Position numbers and translations under genes: made by a program | In this document: positions 25,735 through 35,226 of the stretch, in pieces | Layout: the number at the start of each line of letters is the position of its first letter | Position numbering within the stretch: position 1 is the first letter of the stretch | Source: Paenibacillus caseinilyticus | Lineage (GTDB): Bacteria > Bacillota > Bacilli > Paenibacillales > NBRC-103111 | Direction of reading: 5' to 3' | DNA: 64,000 nt | Assembly (NCBI RefSeq): GCF_027533645.1 | Contig: NZ_JAQAGY010000006.1 | Span: forward strand, 1 to 64,000 | Notes under the pieces: model-generated | What the model was told of the DNA's origin: nothing | Database searches by the model: none | What the model saw: the letters and a program-made list of their open reading frames with translations, nothing else

Positions 25735-26514
25735 CTAATAGTCATCAAACCCGCCCGTGAAGGTCTCATACGAGATCTCTTCCTCGGGGTTGTTGCGCAG
25801 CTCGACAATACAGTCGAAGTGTTCATAGGTGAACTGCGATTCGCGGATAAAGATGTCCGGATGCTCGATGACCTTGGTCGAAGGCATCGCCATAATCTCC
25901 TGCATCAGCGAATGGTGCCGCTCGTTGGAGCGCAGCGTAGAGACGATCCCGTCGATAATGAAGACGTTGTTGACATTCATCTCGTCCTCGGACAGCTGGC
26001 TTCTTACCGTCTGGCGAAGCAAGGTGGAGGACACGAAGGTCCAGCGTTTGCCGGAGCAGACGCTGCCGGCAATGATCGATTCCGTCTTGCCTACGCGCGG
26101 CATGCCCCGCAGGCCGATCACCTGGTTGCCTTCACGCTTGAAGAGCTCACCGAGGAAATCGACCAGGAGTCCGAGTTCGTCCCTTGTAAAACGAAAAGTC
26201 TTGCGGTCGTCGGAATCCCGTTCGATATAACGGCCATGACGGACGGCCAGAATATCGACCAGTCTCGGCGTACGAAGTGCCGTTATAGTTATATTATCCA
26301 CTTTTTTGAGCATTTTACCCATCAGTTCAATTTTTTCTTCATCTTTGGTCTGCAGCAGCATGCCTCGGGTCCGGTCTTCGACTCCGTTGATCGTGACGAT
26401 ATTGATATCGAGCATCCCCATGAGGGACGCGATATCGCCCAGCAGCCCCGGGCGGTTCTTATGTATTTTGTACTCCATGTACCACTGCTTGATTTCGCTG
26501 GATTCCATTGTCAT
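25735..26514 (-). CDS. ymfK: YmfK-like DUF3388 protein with ACT-like and P-loop motifs
   Basis: This 259-residue cytoplasmic protein of unknown function combines an N-terminal ACT-like ligand-binding fold (about residues 10-80, NRPGLLGDIASLMG) with a Walker A motif GMPRVGKT at residues 137-144 and a possible Walker B-like segment NNVFIIDG near 182. The layout suggests a nucleotide-binding protein with a small-molecule sensor. GGAG lies 9 bases before the ATG. It occupies the ymfK position between the DUF3243/lipoprotein genes and rodZ, as in Bacillus. Function unknown. Confidence 0.8.
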   Translation of the reverse strand: MTMESSEIKQWYMEYKIHKNRPGLLGDIASLMGMLDINIVTINGVEDRTRGMLLQTKDEEKIELMGKMLKKVDNITITALRTPRLVDILAVRHGRYIERDSDDRKTFRFTRDELGLLVDFLGELFKREGNQVIGLRGMPRVGKTESIIAGSVCSGKRWTFVSSTLLRQTVRSQLSEDEMNVNNVFIIDGIVSTLRSNERHHSLMQEIMAMPSTKVIEHPDIFIRESQFTYEHFDCIVELRNNPEEEISYETFTGGFDDY

Positions 26515-26605
26515 TGCTTATGCTCCGTTCGTCCATTGATAAGGTTCCGATTGAATTATTTCTACAATATTCGATAGAATCCTTCCCGCTTGGGTCGGTA
26601 TTTGC

Positions 26606-27490
26606 TTATTCCTGTTTTATTATTTTGGCTTCGCTCTCCGTGTAGGGCTGTATCCCCGAAGTCCACGGCTTGCCGTCGATGGTCTCCTGCAGCAAGGTCA
26701 AGATGCCGTTCCACTGGAGCTGCACTTTGGTTCCGGCCAAGTTCATGACCGGAATCTGAAGATTGCGCATCCGCTGGACCATGGCCTCGTCGACAGGCGC
26801 ATATACCGCGATCCAGGCGGGACCATGGCGCCTCACCTGCTGCTGGAACGGTGTGTACCACCCTTCTGCATCGGCTAGCGACACATACTCCGCTTCTTCG
26901 GATGGCGCCCATTCGGAAGGCACCGGATAGCTTGAAGTCGTGACCCATTCGATCGTACGTCCCGAACCGGTCTGCTCCTTCACCCAAGGATCCCACAAGG
27001 CACGGAACTCGGCATCCTGCACCATTTTGAGCTGAATGTGGCCTCCACTGACCTGCACGGTATCCCTCGTCAACCCGTCGTCAAGCAGCAGCCACTTGCG
27101 CGCCGTCGTCTGCTGCGCCGCAGGCAGCGCGCTCCGCGACAGGTCGTGGCCCGTTACCACAATATAATCATACCCTCTTGATCCCGCCTTGGCGATCATA
27201 TCAGGAGACCAGACTTTCGTACTGTCCGCATCCTGTACCCATTCATAGGACAGATGCTTCGTATTCTGCCACTGGACGAGGGCGTTCTGGAGCGACGTTT
27301 TGTCCGCTTCCGCCAGCGATGGACCGGTGACAACGAGCAGAGAGGCTTTTTTCTCCAAGAGCGCCGGTTCGATAGCTGGAATGCTCTTACCGCACCCGCA
27401 GACTAAGGCAAGGAGCCCTATCATACTTACACGGATCACCGTTTTTTGTAACAGGCCAAGCGTTTTGGGGGAAACCATTTCATGCCGCAT
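26606..27490 (-). CDS. Predicted lipoprotein of unknown function
   Basis: This protein of about 294 residues has a basic N-terminus, a hydrophobic segment (residues 19-30, VIRVSMIGLLALV) and Cys31 or Cys33 at a lipobox-like site (VCGC), so it is probably lipid-anchored outside the membrane. The mature part contains repeated alpha/beta-type segments (SLLVVTGPS, YIVVTGHD, WIAVYAPV), reminiscent of periplasmic-binding or BMP-like folds, but no family was confirmed. The start is uncertain: ATG 27490 is 13 bases after GAGG, while ATG 27502 and a GTG at 27511 are alternatives. No Bacillus ymf gene matches it clearly. Confidence 0.6.
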   Translation of the reverse strand: MRHEMVSPKTLGLLQKTVIRVSMIGLLALVCGCGKSIPAIEPALLEKKASLLVVTGPSLAEADKTSLQNALVQWQNTKHLSYEWVQDADSTKVWSPDMIAKAGSRGYDYIVVTGHDLSRSALPAAQQTTARKWLLLDDGLTRDTVQVSGGHIQLKMVQDAEFRALWDPWVKEQTGSGRTIEWVTTSSYPVPSEWAPSEEAEYVSLADAEGWYTPFQQQVRRHGPAWIAVYAPVDEAMVQRMRNLQIPVMNLAGTKVQLQWNGILTLLQETIDGKPWTSGIQPYTESEAKIIKQE

Positions 27491-27549
27491 GCTTTCATTC
27501 ATCCTCGATTTCACTCTTTTTTTGCTTTCCCCAGTATACCAGAAAAAAG

Positions 27550-27576
27550 AAGGAAAAGCCTCCCTGATAGGAGGCT
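27550..27576 (-). terminator. Intrinsic terminator after the DUF3243 gene
   Basis: AGCCTCC-TATCAG-GGAGGCT is followed by TTTCCTTCTTTTTT on the minus strand, separating the ymfJ-like gene from the lipoprotein gene. Confidence 0.85.
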
Positions 27577-27595
27577 CGCACAATTGCAGCTATAA

Positions 27596-27850
27596 TTAGT
27601 TGTTGGCTTTGGCGAGTTTGACCATCATGCTGGCCATGACTCTTCTCTCATTCTCGTCAGCAACGTCCCACAGTTCCTTGAGGACTCGCTCTTCTTTGTT
27701 CTCCGGGTCCACCTTGTCGGACAGGAACTCGCCGATTTGGTAAGCCAGCTTGGAGATCAGATCTTCGCTCATCCCCGCTCTTTCGGCCTGCTCTACACGT
27801 TCACCCAAGAATTCTTTCCAGCGTTCGAATACCTTCAGGACTGTAGCCAT
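27596..27850 (-). CDS. ymfJ: YmfJ-like DUF3243 protein
   Basis: This 84-residue soluble helical protein matches the DUF3243 family along its length (FLGERVEQAERAGMSEDLIS, YQIGEFLSDKVDPENKEER). Its function is unknown. The ATG has AGGAGG nearby. It lies 78 bp after ymfI, in the ymfJ position of the conserved ymf cluster, and is followed by a terminator. Confidence 0.85.
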   Translation of the reverse strand: MATVLKVFERWKEFLGERVEQAERAGMSEDLISKLAYQIGEFLSDKVDPENKEERVLKELWDVADENERRVMASMMVKLAKANN

Positions 27851-27928
27851 GTCGCAATTCCTCCTTGTGCGTTTAGGTTCATTACAAGCTTACTATTCGC
27901 AAAAGGAGGCGGGATTATGCGAAGGGCC

Positions 27929-28678
27929 TCAGGTCAGCCAGCCGCCGTTCGGCGAGATGATCTGGCCGGTAATATAGCCTGATTCGGGAAGCGCCAGGAA
28001 ATAAACGAGCGAAGCGATCTCATCGGGCTTGCCCAAGCGGCCCGCCGGGATATCGTTCTCCATCGCCGCCTTCTCCTGCGCATCGAATCCGGACAGCATC
28101 TGCGTATCTACAGCTCCGGGAGCTACGGCGTTCACGGTCACGCCGGATGGCGCAAGCTCCTTCGCCAGCGCTTTCGTGAATGCGTTGATTCCGCCCTTGG
28201 CGGTGGAATAAGCCACTTCGCAGGAAGCGCCCGAGATGCCCCATATGGATGATACATTGATAATCCGGCCGTACTTCTGCGATACCATCCGCGGCATAAA
28301 CTGCCGCGTCATCAGGAACGTGCCCTTCAGGTTGATCCCCATAATCTCATCCCACTGCTCTTCTGTCACATCGGAGAGCAGCCCGTAATGGGATACGCCC
28401 GCATTGTTGACGAGGATATCCGGGAGCATGTCATGCTGGGCGAGCTTCTCCTGCAGCCGTTCAATCCCGTCACGGGAGCGGAGGTCCGCTGTAACCGTCA
28501 ATACCTTGGCACCCGACTTCATGCAGCTGCGGGCCGTCTCGTTGGCGGCCTCATGGGACTGCAGATAGTGGATCACCACATTCATGCCGACGGAAGCAAA
28601 GCGGCCCGCTATGGCCGCTCCGATCCCGCGGCTGCCTCCGGTGACGAGGACCGTCTGCTCCGTGAACGGTTTGAACAA
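27929..28678 (-). CDS. ymfI: Short-chain dehydrogenase/reductase YmfI-like
   Basis: This 249-residue classical SDR has the cofactor motif TGGSRGIG near residue 13, NNAGVSHYG, the catalytic Ser in NVSSIWG, and YSTAKGG (Tyr, Lys). Its NNAG-S-YxxxK layout resembles FabG. In Bacillus subtilis YmfI reduces a modified elongation factor P intermediate (5-aminopentanone to 5-aminopentanol); whether this holds here is inference from position. The TTG at 28678 is chosen since GGAG lies 6 bases before it; the longer GTG-started frame has no site. It follows ymfH after one base. Confidence 0.85.
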   Translation of the reverse strand: MFKPFTEQTVLVTGGSRGIGAAIAGRFASVGMNVVIHYLQSHEAANETARSCMKSGAKVLTVTADLRSRDGIERLQEKLAQHDMLPDILVNNAGVSHYGLLSDVTEEQWDEIMGINLKGTFLMTRQFMPRMVSQKYGRIINVSSIWGISGASCEVAYSTAKGGINAFTKALAKELAPSGVTVNAVAPGAVDTQMLSGFDAQEKAAMENDIPAGRLGKPDEIASLVYFLALPESGYITGQIISPNGGWLT

Positions 28679-28679
28679 G

Positions 28680-29972
28680 TTAGGCTCCGTCCCCACGGCT
28701 GGTTACGATGGAAGCGGCAAGCCGGCTCCAGTCGAAGTGATCGCGGAGGCTGGCATTCACTTCCTGAAGCGTGATTTCTTCGTACACCGGCAGGATGTCG
28801 AACAGGTCGGAATCCTTGAACCGGTACTTCGTGAATTCGTTGGCTATCGCTTCGGGGGAGTTCAGCTGACGCAGGAACGCCCCGATCTTCTTGCGCTTGC
28901 TCCGCTCGAAGTCCGCTTCCGCGAGCCCTGCTGCTTTCACCAGATCGATCTCTTCTCTCACTCTGGCGATCAGGCGGTCCGGGTCCTTCGTATCTCCACC
29001 GATGACCGAGAATCCGTAGCCTTCGGCGATGTTGTATTCGGAACCGAAGGAATCCGAGATGAGCTCTTCATCGTAGAGCTTCTGATAGATGGCCGAGCTC
29101 GGGCTGACGAGGACATCCATGACGATCTTCATCGCGAGCTCGCGTCTCAGCATCTCGCGGCCGCGGCGCGGCTGTCCCGGCTCCTTGCACCCGAAGAGGC
29201 ACTTCGGCAGAGAGACCGGCAGCACCGTCACTTTGCGCTCGGCCTTGACTGTATTCGGCTCATTATCGAAGAAGCGGCGGATCTCCCCTTGGGCAGGGAA
29301 GCTCTTGCCCGCCTGGTTCTTCCGGACCAGCTCCATCACTTCCTGCGGTTCTACGCCCCCTACGACGAACAAACTCATATTGCTCGGATGGTAGAAGGTG
29401 CGGTAGCATTCGTAGAGCATGTCTTTGGTAATCTCGCCGATCGATTCCACCGTGCCTGCAATGTCGATATGGACCGGATGGTTGTGATACAGCGTCTCGA
29501 TCAGACCGAAGTACGCTCTCCAGTCGGCATTGTCTTCGTACATTTTGATTTCCTGGCCGATAATCCCTTTTTCTTTGTCGACATTCTCATCGGTAAAGTA
29601 GGGGTTCTGGACAAAGTTCAGCAGCGTCGTCAGGTTCTCGTGAATATGCTCGGTAGCCGAGAAGAGATACGCGGTACGGTCGAAGCTCGTGAACGCATTC
29701 GCTGAAGCGCCCTGCGCTGCGAATACCGAGAAAATGTCGCCCGTCGGCTCCTCGAACATTTTGTGTTCGAGGAAGTGGGCGATACCGTCCGGCACCTTGC
29801 GTGCCTCCGCGCCCTCCACCTGGAAGTGGTTGTCGATCGATCCGTACTTGGTCGTGAAGGTCGCATACGTTTTCTGGAAGCCCTCTTTGGGCAGCACGAA
29901 TACGGTCAGCCCGTTCGGAAGCGTCTCGGTGTACAGCGTTTCTTTAACATGAGGATAAGGGATCGTCTGCAT
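28680..29972 (-). CDS. ymfH: M16 family metallopeptidase YmfH (catalytic partner)
   Basis: This 430-residue pitrilysin-family protein keeps the inverted zinc motif HxxEH as HFLEH (residues 66-70) and the downstream Glu in EKGIIGQEIKMYED, so it should be active. It is encoded with YmfF, which lacks the motif, giving the catalytic/non-catalytic pair typical of bacterial M16 enzymes. The ymfF stop is 3 bases upstream. Substrate unknown. No signal peptide, so it is presumably cytoplasmic. Confidence 0.92.
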   Translation of the reverse strand: MQTIPYPHVKETLYTETLPNGLTVFVLPKEGFQKTYATFTTKYGSIDNHFQVEGAEARKVPDGIAHFLEHKMFEEPTGDIFSVFAAQGASANAFTSFDRTAYLFSATEHIHENLTTLLNFVQNPYFTDENVDKEKGIIGQEIKMYEDNADWRAYFGLIETLYHNHPVHIDIAGTVESIGEITKDMLYECYRTFYHPSNMSLFVVGGVEPQEVMELVRKNQAGKSFPAQGEIRRFFDNEPNTVKAERKVTVLPVSLPKCLFGCKEPGQPRRGREMLRRELAMKIVMDVLVSPSSAIYQKLYDEELISDSFGSEYNIAEGYGFSVIGGDTKDPDRLIARVREEIDLVKAAGLAEADFERSKRKKIGAFLRQLNSPEAIANEFTKYRFKDSDLFDILPVYEEITLQEVNASLRDHFDWSRLAASIVTSRGDGA

Positions 29973-29975
29973 AGG

Positions 29976-31280
29976 TTATTCGCCCCCCTTGTTATCGCGT
30001 AGGAAGTACACGGTATCGAGCTGCACGCGCCGCGCAATCTCCTGGATCTGCTGCGGCGTGGTGTTCTCCACGGCTTCGATCAGGGACGGCACCGTGCGGT
30101 CCGCGCCGGAGAGGCGGTTGTTGAAATCGAAGGCAATCAGCTCAAAGGCCGAATCCTGCAGCTCGCGCAGATGCCCGGTAATCATGGCCCGGGTCTGCTG
30201 AAGCTCCGTCTCGGAGATGTTCCCGTCCTCCATCGCCTGGAGCTGCTCTTTGATAATCTGGACGGCTTTCTCGTAGTTGCCGATCTCGATGCCGGACTGA
30301 ATCGTCAGGATGCCCTTGTGTCCGTCAAGACGTGAGGACGCGTAATAGGCCAGGCTCTCCTTCTCGCGGACATTCGTGAACAGCTTCGAATGCGGATACC
30401 CGCCGAGAATGCCGTTATACATCAGGGAAGAAGGATAGGAGGCATCCCCGTAGGACGTCGGCAGCCGCAGCCCCATATTGAGTTTGCCTTGGTTCACGTC
30501 TAGACGCTCGACGACTTCCTTGACTTCGCCCACCTGCCGGTGTTCCGTCTTCATCACGTAATCCTGCGAGCTGCCCGTTCCGAGGTCCAGGCTCCGCTGG
30601 AGCAGACCCATTACCTGTTCCAGCGTCGTGCTGCCGACTACGTATACGTCGATCGGTGAAGAGTGAAGCCACTGCTTGTAACGCTCCGTCAGAGAGGCCG
30701 GGTCGATGCGATCCAGCGCTTCGATGCGGCCGAGCGGATGAAGGCGGTACGGCTCCCCGCTGCACATCTCTTCGATGCAGCGCTCCGCGGCATAACGGAT
30801 CTTATCGTTAACGATCGATTCGAGACGCTTACGCAGCGTAGCTTTCTCGGAGTCGATGTATTTGTGAACCAGTGTATTGCCTTCGAGCGCCGGGCGCGTC
30901 ACAGCCTCGCCGATGAACTGCAGGGCGCCTTCGAGCAGCGACTCTGGGCTCGATACGAACGCATCCTGTATGACGTCCATACGGAACTGCACCATCTGGT
31001 AATCGCCCCGCTTGTAGACGTCAAAACCGAAGCCTGCGCCGTACAGGTCATCCAGGCGCTCGCGGAACTGCTTCGTCTCCGGGTAGGTACGGCTGCCGCG
31101 CCGCAGCACGAAGGGGATGAGTGCCGTGGGGGTTACCGTGTCCTCCTGCAAGGGACTGCCGACATAAACGGAGACGGCGAACGTTTTGAACTGCTCAGTG
31201 GGTAGAACATGTACACGCACAGGGCCGAGCGTTCCCCGTTCAAATCGGATCTGCTTCAAAGACGATACAACTCCTCTCAT
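29976..31280 (-). CDS. ymfF: M16 family protein YmfF (non-catalytic partner)
   Basis: This 434-residue M16-fold protein lacks an HxxEH motif in its N-terminal half, but retains the C-terminal features of the family (GGYPHSKLFTNVREKESLAY). It likely forms a heterodimer with YmfH, supplying the substrate chamber. AGGAG lies 6 bases before the ATG. The order ymfF-ymfH-ymfI is as in Bacillus. In the Bacillus context the trio has been linked with elongation factor P modification through YmfI only; a role for the peptidases is not established. Confidence 0.9.
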   Translation of the reverse strand: MRGVVSSLKQIRFERGTLGPVRVHVLPTEQFKTFAVSVYVGSPLQEDTVTPTALIPFVLRRGSRTYPETKQFRERLDDLYGAGFGFDVYKRGDYQMVQFRMDVIQDAFVSSPESLLEGALQFIGEAVTRPALEGNTLVHKYIDSEKATLRKRLESIVNDKIRYAAERCIEEMCSGEPYRLHPLGRIEALDRIDPASLTERYKQWLHSSPIDVYVVGSTTLEQVMGLLQRSLDLGTGSSQDYVMKTEHRQVGEVKEVVERLDVNQGKLNMGLRLPTSYGDASYPSSLMYNGILGGYPHSKLFTNVREKESLAYYASSRLDGHKGILTIQSGIEIGNYEKAVQIIKEQLQAMEDGNISETELQQTRAMITGHLRELQDSAFELIAFDFNNRLSGADRTVPSLIEAVENTTPQQIQEIARRVQLDTVYFLRDNKGGE

Positions 31281-31325
31281 GTGCTTCTCCTGCCTTCCTT
31301 GTATTATATTCCTCCATAAACAGAA

Positions 31326-31353
31326 GAAGCAACCGCAGTGCGCCGGTTACTTC
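31326..31353 (-). terminator. Intrinsic terminator after sleB
   Basis: GAAGTAACCG/CGGTTGCTTC pairs over 9 of 10 positions, followed by a modest T-rich tail (TTCTGTTTAT) on the minus strand, 12 bases beyond the sleB stop. Confidence 0.65.
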
Positions 31354-31364
31354 TACTCCATGCT

Positions 31365-32192
31365 CTATTTGCAAAAAATATGCTTGCCGATCGTCTTGAC
31401 TTGTGGTCGGCTCCAGATCCACTTGGACGTGGCGGTGGCAGGATTGAAATAGTAGATGCACCCTCCCGTAGGGTCCGAACCGTTCAAGGCATCCTGAACA
31501 GCCTTGCGGGACTGTTCATTGGGCGTAAGCCAGATCTGTCCGTCGGCTACAGCCGTGAAAGCTCCCGGCTGGAAAATCACGCCCGATACGGTGTTCGGGA
31601 AGCTCGGGTTCTTCACGCGGTTCAGGATCACCGCGGCGACGGCGATCTGGCCGATGTACGGCTCTCCCCGTGATTCGCCGTGTACGGCATTGGCCATAAT
31701 GTCCAGATCCTGCTTGGAGAGACCAAGCCGTGTGGATGGGGTCATACCGGCCGCAGAGGCTGTTACGGTACCTCCTCCGCCCGTAGTACCCGCTCCCGCG
31801 CTGCCGCTGCCTCCTGCCGCGGGAGCCTTGCCCCCCTTGACCACCCAAGGAGGCAGATCGGCTGCCGTAGGCTTCCAATCCTTCGTGGCTTCATAGAGCT
31901 TCAGCTTGGTTTTGGCGCCGGCGACGCCGTCGGCTTTCATCCCGAACTCGGACTGAAACCATTTCAGAGACCGTAGGGTGTTGTATCCGAAATCGCCGTC
32001 CACCGCTCCTTTGTAGAAGCCGAGGTGCTTCAGGCGGCCCTGCAGTTCGTAGATGTCCGCCGTGCCGGAAGTGCCGTATCTAATTTCATTGCCGCTGAAG
32101 GTCATCTCCGCGCTGAACCGGTGTTTGACTTCAAATCCGGCGAACATCAGGAGTACCAGACCGACTGTAATGAAGATCAGACGTATGTTCAT
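31365..32192 (-). CDS. sleB: Spore cortex-lytic enzyme SleB
   Basis: This 275-residue germination lytic transglycosylase has an N-terminal hydrophobic segment (residues 3-21), a peptidoglycan-binding domain (about 42-100, IYELQGRLKHLGFYKGAVDG), a Gly-rich linker and a hydrolase-2 domain (about 155-275) with catalytic Glu173 in HGESRG. SleB degrades cortex muropeptides containing muramic-delta-lactam during germination. In Bacillus sleB is followed by ypeB, needed for stability; ypeB is absent here. A SigG promoter match precedes it, fitting forespore expression. Confidence 0.92.
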   Translation of the reverse strand: MNIRLIFITVGLVLLMFAGFEVKHRFSAEMTFSGNEIRYGTSGTADIYELQGRLKHLGFYKGAVDGDFGYNTLRSLKWFQSEFGMKADGVAGAKTKLKLYEATKDWKPTAADLPPWVVKGGKAPAAGGSGSAGAGTTGGGGTVTASAAGMTPSTRLGLSKQDLDIMANAVHGESRGEPYIGQIAVAAVILNRVKNPSFPNTVSGVIFQPGAFTAVADGQIWLTPNEQSRKAVQDALNGSDPTGGCIYYFNPATATSKWIWSRPQVKTIGKHIFCK

Positions 32193-32241
32193 CCGCTATA
32201 CTCACCTTTCTCATTCTCGTAATGGCAGCCTATTTATAGGT

Positions 32242-32271
32242 TATTATGAGAAAGGGAGTCAGCTTCTATTC
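32242..32271 (-). promoter_or_regulatory. SigG-type promoter of sleB
   Basis: GAATA (32267-32271) fits the SigG -35 consensus GHATR and CATAATA (32242-32248) fits CATWHTA, with 18 bases between. All positions match. The -10 ends 49 bases before the sleB ATG, and no vegetative promoter is apparent. Confidence 0.75.
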
Positions 32272-32320
32272 CACTTGGCAGGACCGCAAATTCTTGGAAG
32301 TCCCTGGAACCCTCATCCGG

Positions 32321-34924
32321 CTAAGAACTCATCCGCATGACCTGATACTGTTCCAAAGACATTAGCACTTCTCTTGGCTTGCTGCCTTCGTACGGGCCAA
32401 CGACCCCCCGTGCTTCCATCGTGTCGATCAGCCGGGCAGCACGCGTATACCCTACCCGCATGCGGCGCTGAAGCAGGGAGACGGACGCCTGCTTCGCTTC
32501 GAGTATGATCTGTACCGCCTGCTCGTAGAGCTCGTCCTCGTACTGATCCCCGTCATCCTGCTTCTCTTCCACCATCGGTACCATGTCCTCGACATATTCC
32601 GCTTGTCCCTGTGTCCGCACGAAATTAACCACCGCTTCGACCTCCTGGTCGGAGAGGAATGCGCCCTGTACGCGGACGGGCTTGGAAGCGCCCATCGGCA
32701 AATAGAGCATATCCCCGCGGCCGAGCAGCTTCTCTGCGCCCGCGGAGTCCAGAATGGTCCGGGAGTCGACCTGCGAAGACACACCGAAGGCGATCCGGGA
32801 AGGAATATTGGCCTTGATGACCCCTGTGATGACATCTACGGATGGACGCTGGGTAGCGATAATCAGGTGAATGCCCGCCGCACGTGCCATCTGGGCCAGC
32901 CGGCAGATGGCATCCTCCACATCGTTGGCCGCGACCATCATGAGGTCCGCCAACTCGTCCACGATCACCACGATATACGGAAGCGGAGCGCCCGTCTGGG
33001 TCTCTTGGAGCATCGTATTGTAGCCTTCGATGTTGCGTGTGCCGCTCTTCGAGAAGAGCTCGTAGCGCTTCTCCATCTCGACCACCACTTTCTTCAGCGC
33101 AAGCGAAGCGCGCTTCGGGTCCGTGACGACCGGTGCGAGGAGATGCGGGATGCCGTTGTATACGTTGAGTTCGACCATCTTCGGGTCGATCATCAAAAAC
33201 TTGACTTCATCCGGCTTCGCCTTGTAGAGCACGCTCGTAATAATGCCGTTGATGCAGACGGATTTGCCCGAGCCGGTCGCCCCGGCCACCAGCATATGCG
33301 GCATCCGGGCCAAGTTGCCGACGATCGGCTGTCCCGAGATGTCCCGCCCGAAGGTGATCGAGAGCTTCGAGGCCGCATCCTGGAATGCGCCGCTCTCCAT
33401 CACCTCACGCATTGTTACTACCGATACCTCCATGTTCGGCACCTCGATGCCGATGGCGGATTTGCCCGGGATCGGAGCCTCCATCCGGATGTCCTTGGCC
33501 GCCAGTGCCAGAGCGATATCGTCCGTCAGCGAGACGATCCGCGAGACTTTCACGCCGACGTCCGGCTGGATCTCGTACCGCGTCACCGCAGGACCTCTGA
33601 CGACTTCGAGCACCTTGGCCCGGACGCCGAAGCTCTCCAGCGTTGCCTCGAGCTTGCGGGCTACCGCTTTGTAATCCAGCGAATCGCCGCCTTTGCTCCC
33701 GGCCGGTTTGGACAGCAGGCCGAGTGACGGCAGCTCGTAAGGGATGGCCAGCGGCTTGCTCTTGATGTCGAACTCCTCGCCCGACGCTGGAGCCACGCCC
33801 TCTTCGGCTGCTCCCGGCGCTCCGGCTGCGGAGGATGCGGCGGGAGAAGGAGCCGTGTCTGCAGGCTTGACGGAGGTTTCCTGCTGCACCTGCTCCTGGA
33901 AATCCCGGATCACCGGAATCGCAGGGTCGTGCCTGCGGGCAGGCACGACCGGCTCTGCCGGCTCGTCCAGGTCCGCCTGCTGCTCAAAAGCGCTTGAAGT
34001 GGCAAGCGGACGTTCGCCGGAATACCCGCTGCCGTCCTCGTCGTCCTGGTCCCATGCCGCGCTTTTTGCTTTGGCTTTCTTGGCCGGCTTCTCTTCGTCC
34101 AGCCGGCTCCCCTTGATCAATTCCATGAATACGGACCGCTTCGGGGTCTTCGGGCGTTCCTTCCGCTGAGGCTTCAGCGTCTCCTCGTCGAACTCATCCT
34201 CGTCCTCCGCCTCATAAGCCGCTGCCGCATCTTCGGCCGCCTTGCGCTTCTTCTCCGAAGCGGCAGCCGCCTTCGCCGCCTGCTTCTGCCTCTCCTGCAG
34301 CTTGCGCTGAAGATAGCGCCCGAAGAGCGTATCCTTGAACGCCTTGCGGCCCCGGACCTTCTCTACGATATCGGCCACCGACAAGCCGGTAACCATCATG
34401 AATCCGGCTGCGAACAGCGTGTATTGAATCAGCCGGGCACCCAGGTTGCTGAACAGCATGAAGAGGACCGAATACAATGAGGCGCCGATCATGCCTCCGC
34501 CCACCTCATCCCGCAGGATCGCTTGCCCCTGCTCGGTCGGCTTCAAGCCTTCTTTCATGCTGTACCAGGTCTGCGACCAGATTTGACTTCCGGTAAAATC
34601 CGTCTTCGGGTACAGCTGCGCAAAGACGGAAATATGGCTCATGAGCAGAAGCGACAGCAAAATAAGCCCGATCCCGTATTTGCGCGGCGTACGCCAAACC
34701 GGCCATTCCCGCTTCATCATCGCGTAGAGTCCGGCGTATATGAATACGAGCGGAATGAGAAAATCCCAGGTTCCGATCAAAAACCGGAACAAGTATGTAA
34801 GTGAGCGGGCCACAGAGCCCTCTCGTGAAAGCGCGATGATGGAGAGCGTCAGAATCATAATTCCATACAGCTCAAACTTCACATTCGTCTTGATTCCTTT
34901 GCCCTTTTTCCTTTTCTTGGACAA
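32321..34924 (-). CDS. spoIIIE: DNA translocase SpoIIIE/FtsK
   Basis: This 867-residue septal DNA pump drives chromosome movement into the forespore. It has four N-terminal transmembrane helices (about residues 15-175), an acidic/charged linker (about 180-400), a RecA-like motor with Walker A GATGSGKS near residue 546, and a C-terminal winged-helix gamma domain for KOPS recognition ([16 protein letters not shown]). The start is TTG at 34922-34924 after GGGGGTGA. Its place after tepA-ylzJ matches Bacillus spoIIIE. It is about 80 residues longer than Bacillus SpoIIIE, chiefly in the linker. Confidence 0.95.
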   Translation of the reverse strand: MSKKRKKGKGIKTNVKFELYGIMILTLSIIALSREGSVARSLTYLFRFLIGTWDFLIPLVFIYAGLYAMMKREWPVWRTPRKYGIGLILLSLLLMSHISVFAQLYPKTDFTGSQIWSQTWYSMKEGLKPTEQGQAILRDEVGGGMIGASLYSVLFMLFSNLGARLIQYTLFAAGFMMVTGLSVADIVEKVRGRKAFKDTLFGRYLQRKLQERQKQAAKAAAASEKKRKAAEDAAAAYEAEDEDEFDEETLKPQRKERPKTPKRSVFMELIKGSRLDEEKPAKKAKAKSAAWDQDDEDGSGYSGERPLATSSAFEQQADLDEPAEPVVPARRHDPAIPVIRDFQEQVQQETSVKPADTAPSPAASSAAGAPGAAEEGVAPASGEEFDIKSKPLAIPYELPSLGLLSKPAGSKGGDSLDYKAVARKLEATLESFGVRAKVLEVVRGPAVTRYEIQPDVGVKVSRIVSLTDDIALALAAKDIRMEAPIPGKSAIGIEVPNMEVSVVTMREVMESGAFQDAASKLSITFGRDISGQPIVGNLARMPHMLVAGATGSGKSVCINGIITSVLYKAKPDEVKFLMIDPKMVELNVYNGIPHLLAPVVTDPKRASLALKKVVVEMEKRYELFSKSGTRNIEGYNTMLQETQTGAPLPYIVVIVDELADLMMVAANDVEDAICRLAQMARAAGIHLIIATQRPSVDVITGVIKANIPSRIAFGVSSQVDSRTILDSAGAEKLLGRGDMLYLPMGASKPVRVQGAFLSDQEVEAVVNFVRTQGQAEYVEDMVPMVEEKQDDGDQYEDELYEQAVQIILEAKQASVSLLQRRMRVGYTRAARLIDTMEARGVVGPYEGSKPREVLMSLEQYQVMRMSS

Positions 34925-34946
34925 GGCCGCTCACCCCCGAGGACTC

Positions 34947-34955
34947 ATTATACCA
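34947..34955 (-). promoter_or_regulatory. Extended -10 promoter element of spoIIIE
   Basis: TGGTATAAT reads on the minus strand 22 bases before the TTG start codon of spoIIIE. A TGn extension can compensate for the weak -35. The spoIIIE transcript would have a very short leader. Confidence 0.45.
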
Positions 34956-34992
34956 TAACCTGGGGGCAAAACGGTAAGGGCGCAGCGAATTC

Positions 34993-35226
34993 CTACTCGG
35001 CGGCAGGCATGGGCTGGAACTCGATTAACCGGCCCGGCGCATACTGGGGATTGAGATAATCCTGCGGGTTGCAGCTCAGCAGCCGGACGATGGAAGCCTG
35101 CTGCCCGTTCAGCGGCTGTACCTGCATCATCACCCCGTTCATGACGATCTCCACGGGCTGCTGCACCTCGGTCTCCCCCCAGCCTTCCATCACCGCTTCC
35201 AGAGGCAGAATGGTATAGTGGGTCAC
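34993..35226 (-). CDS. ylzJ: YlzJ-like protein
   Basis: This 77-residue protein matches the YlzJ family, of unknown function, found next to tepA in Bacillales ([15 protein letters not shown] at the start). It starts with GTG at 35226, overlapping the tepA stop by four bases (GTGA), so it is translationally coupled to tepA. It is predicted to be cytoplasmic with beta structure. Confidence 0.8.
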   Translation of the reverse strand: MTHYTILPLEAVMEGWGETEVQQPVEIVMNGVMMQVQPLNGQQASIVRLLSCNPQDYLNPQYAPGRLIEFQPMPAAE

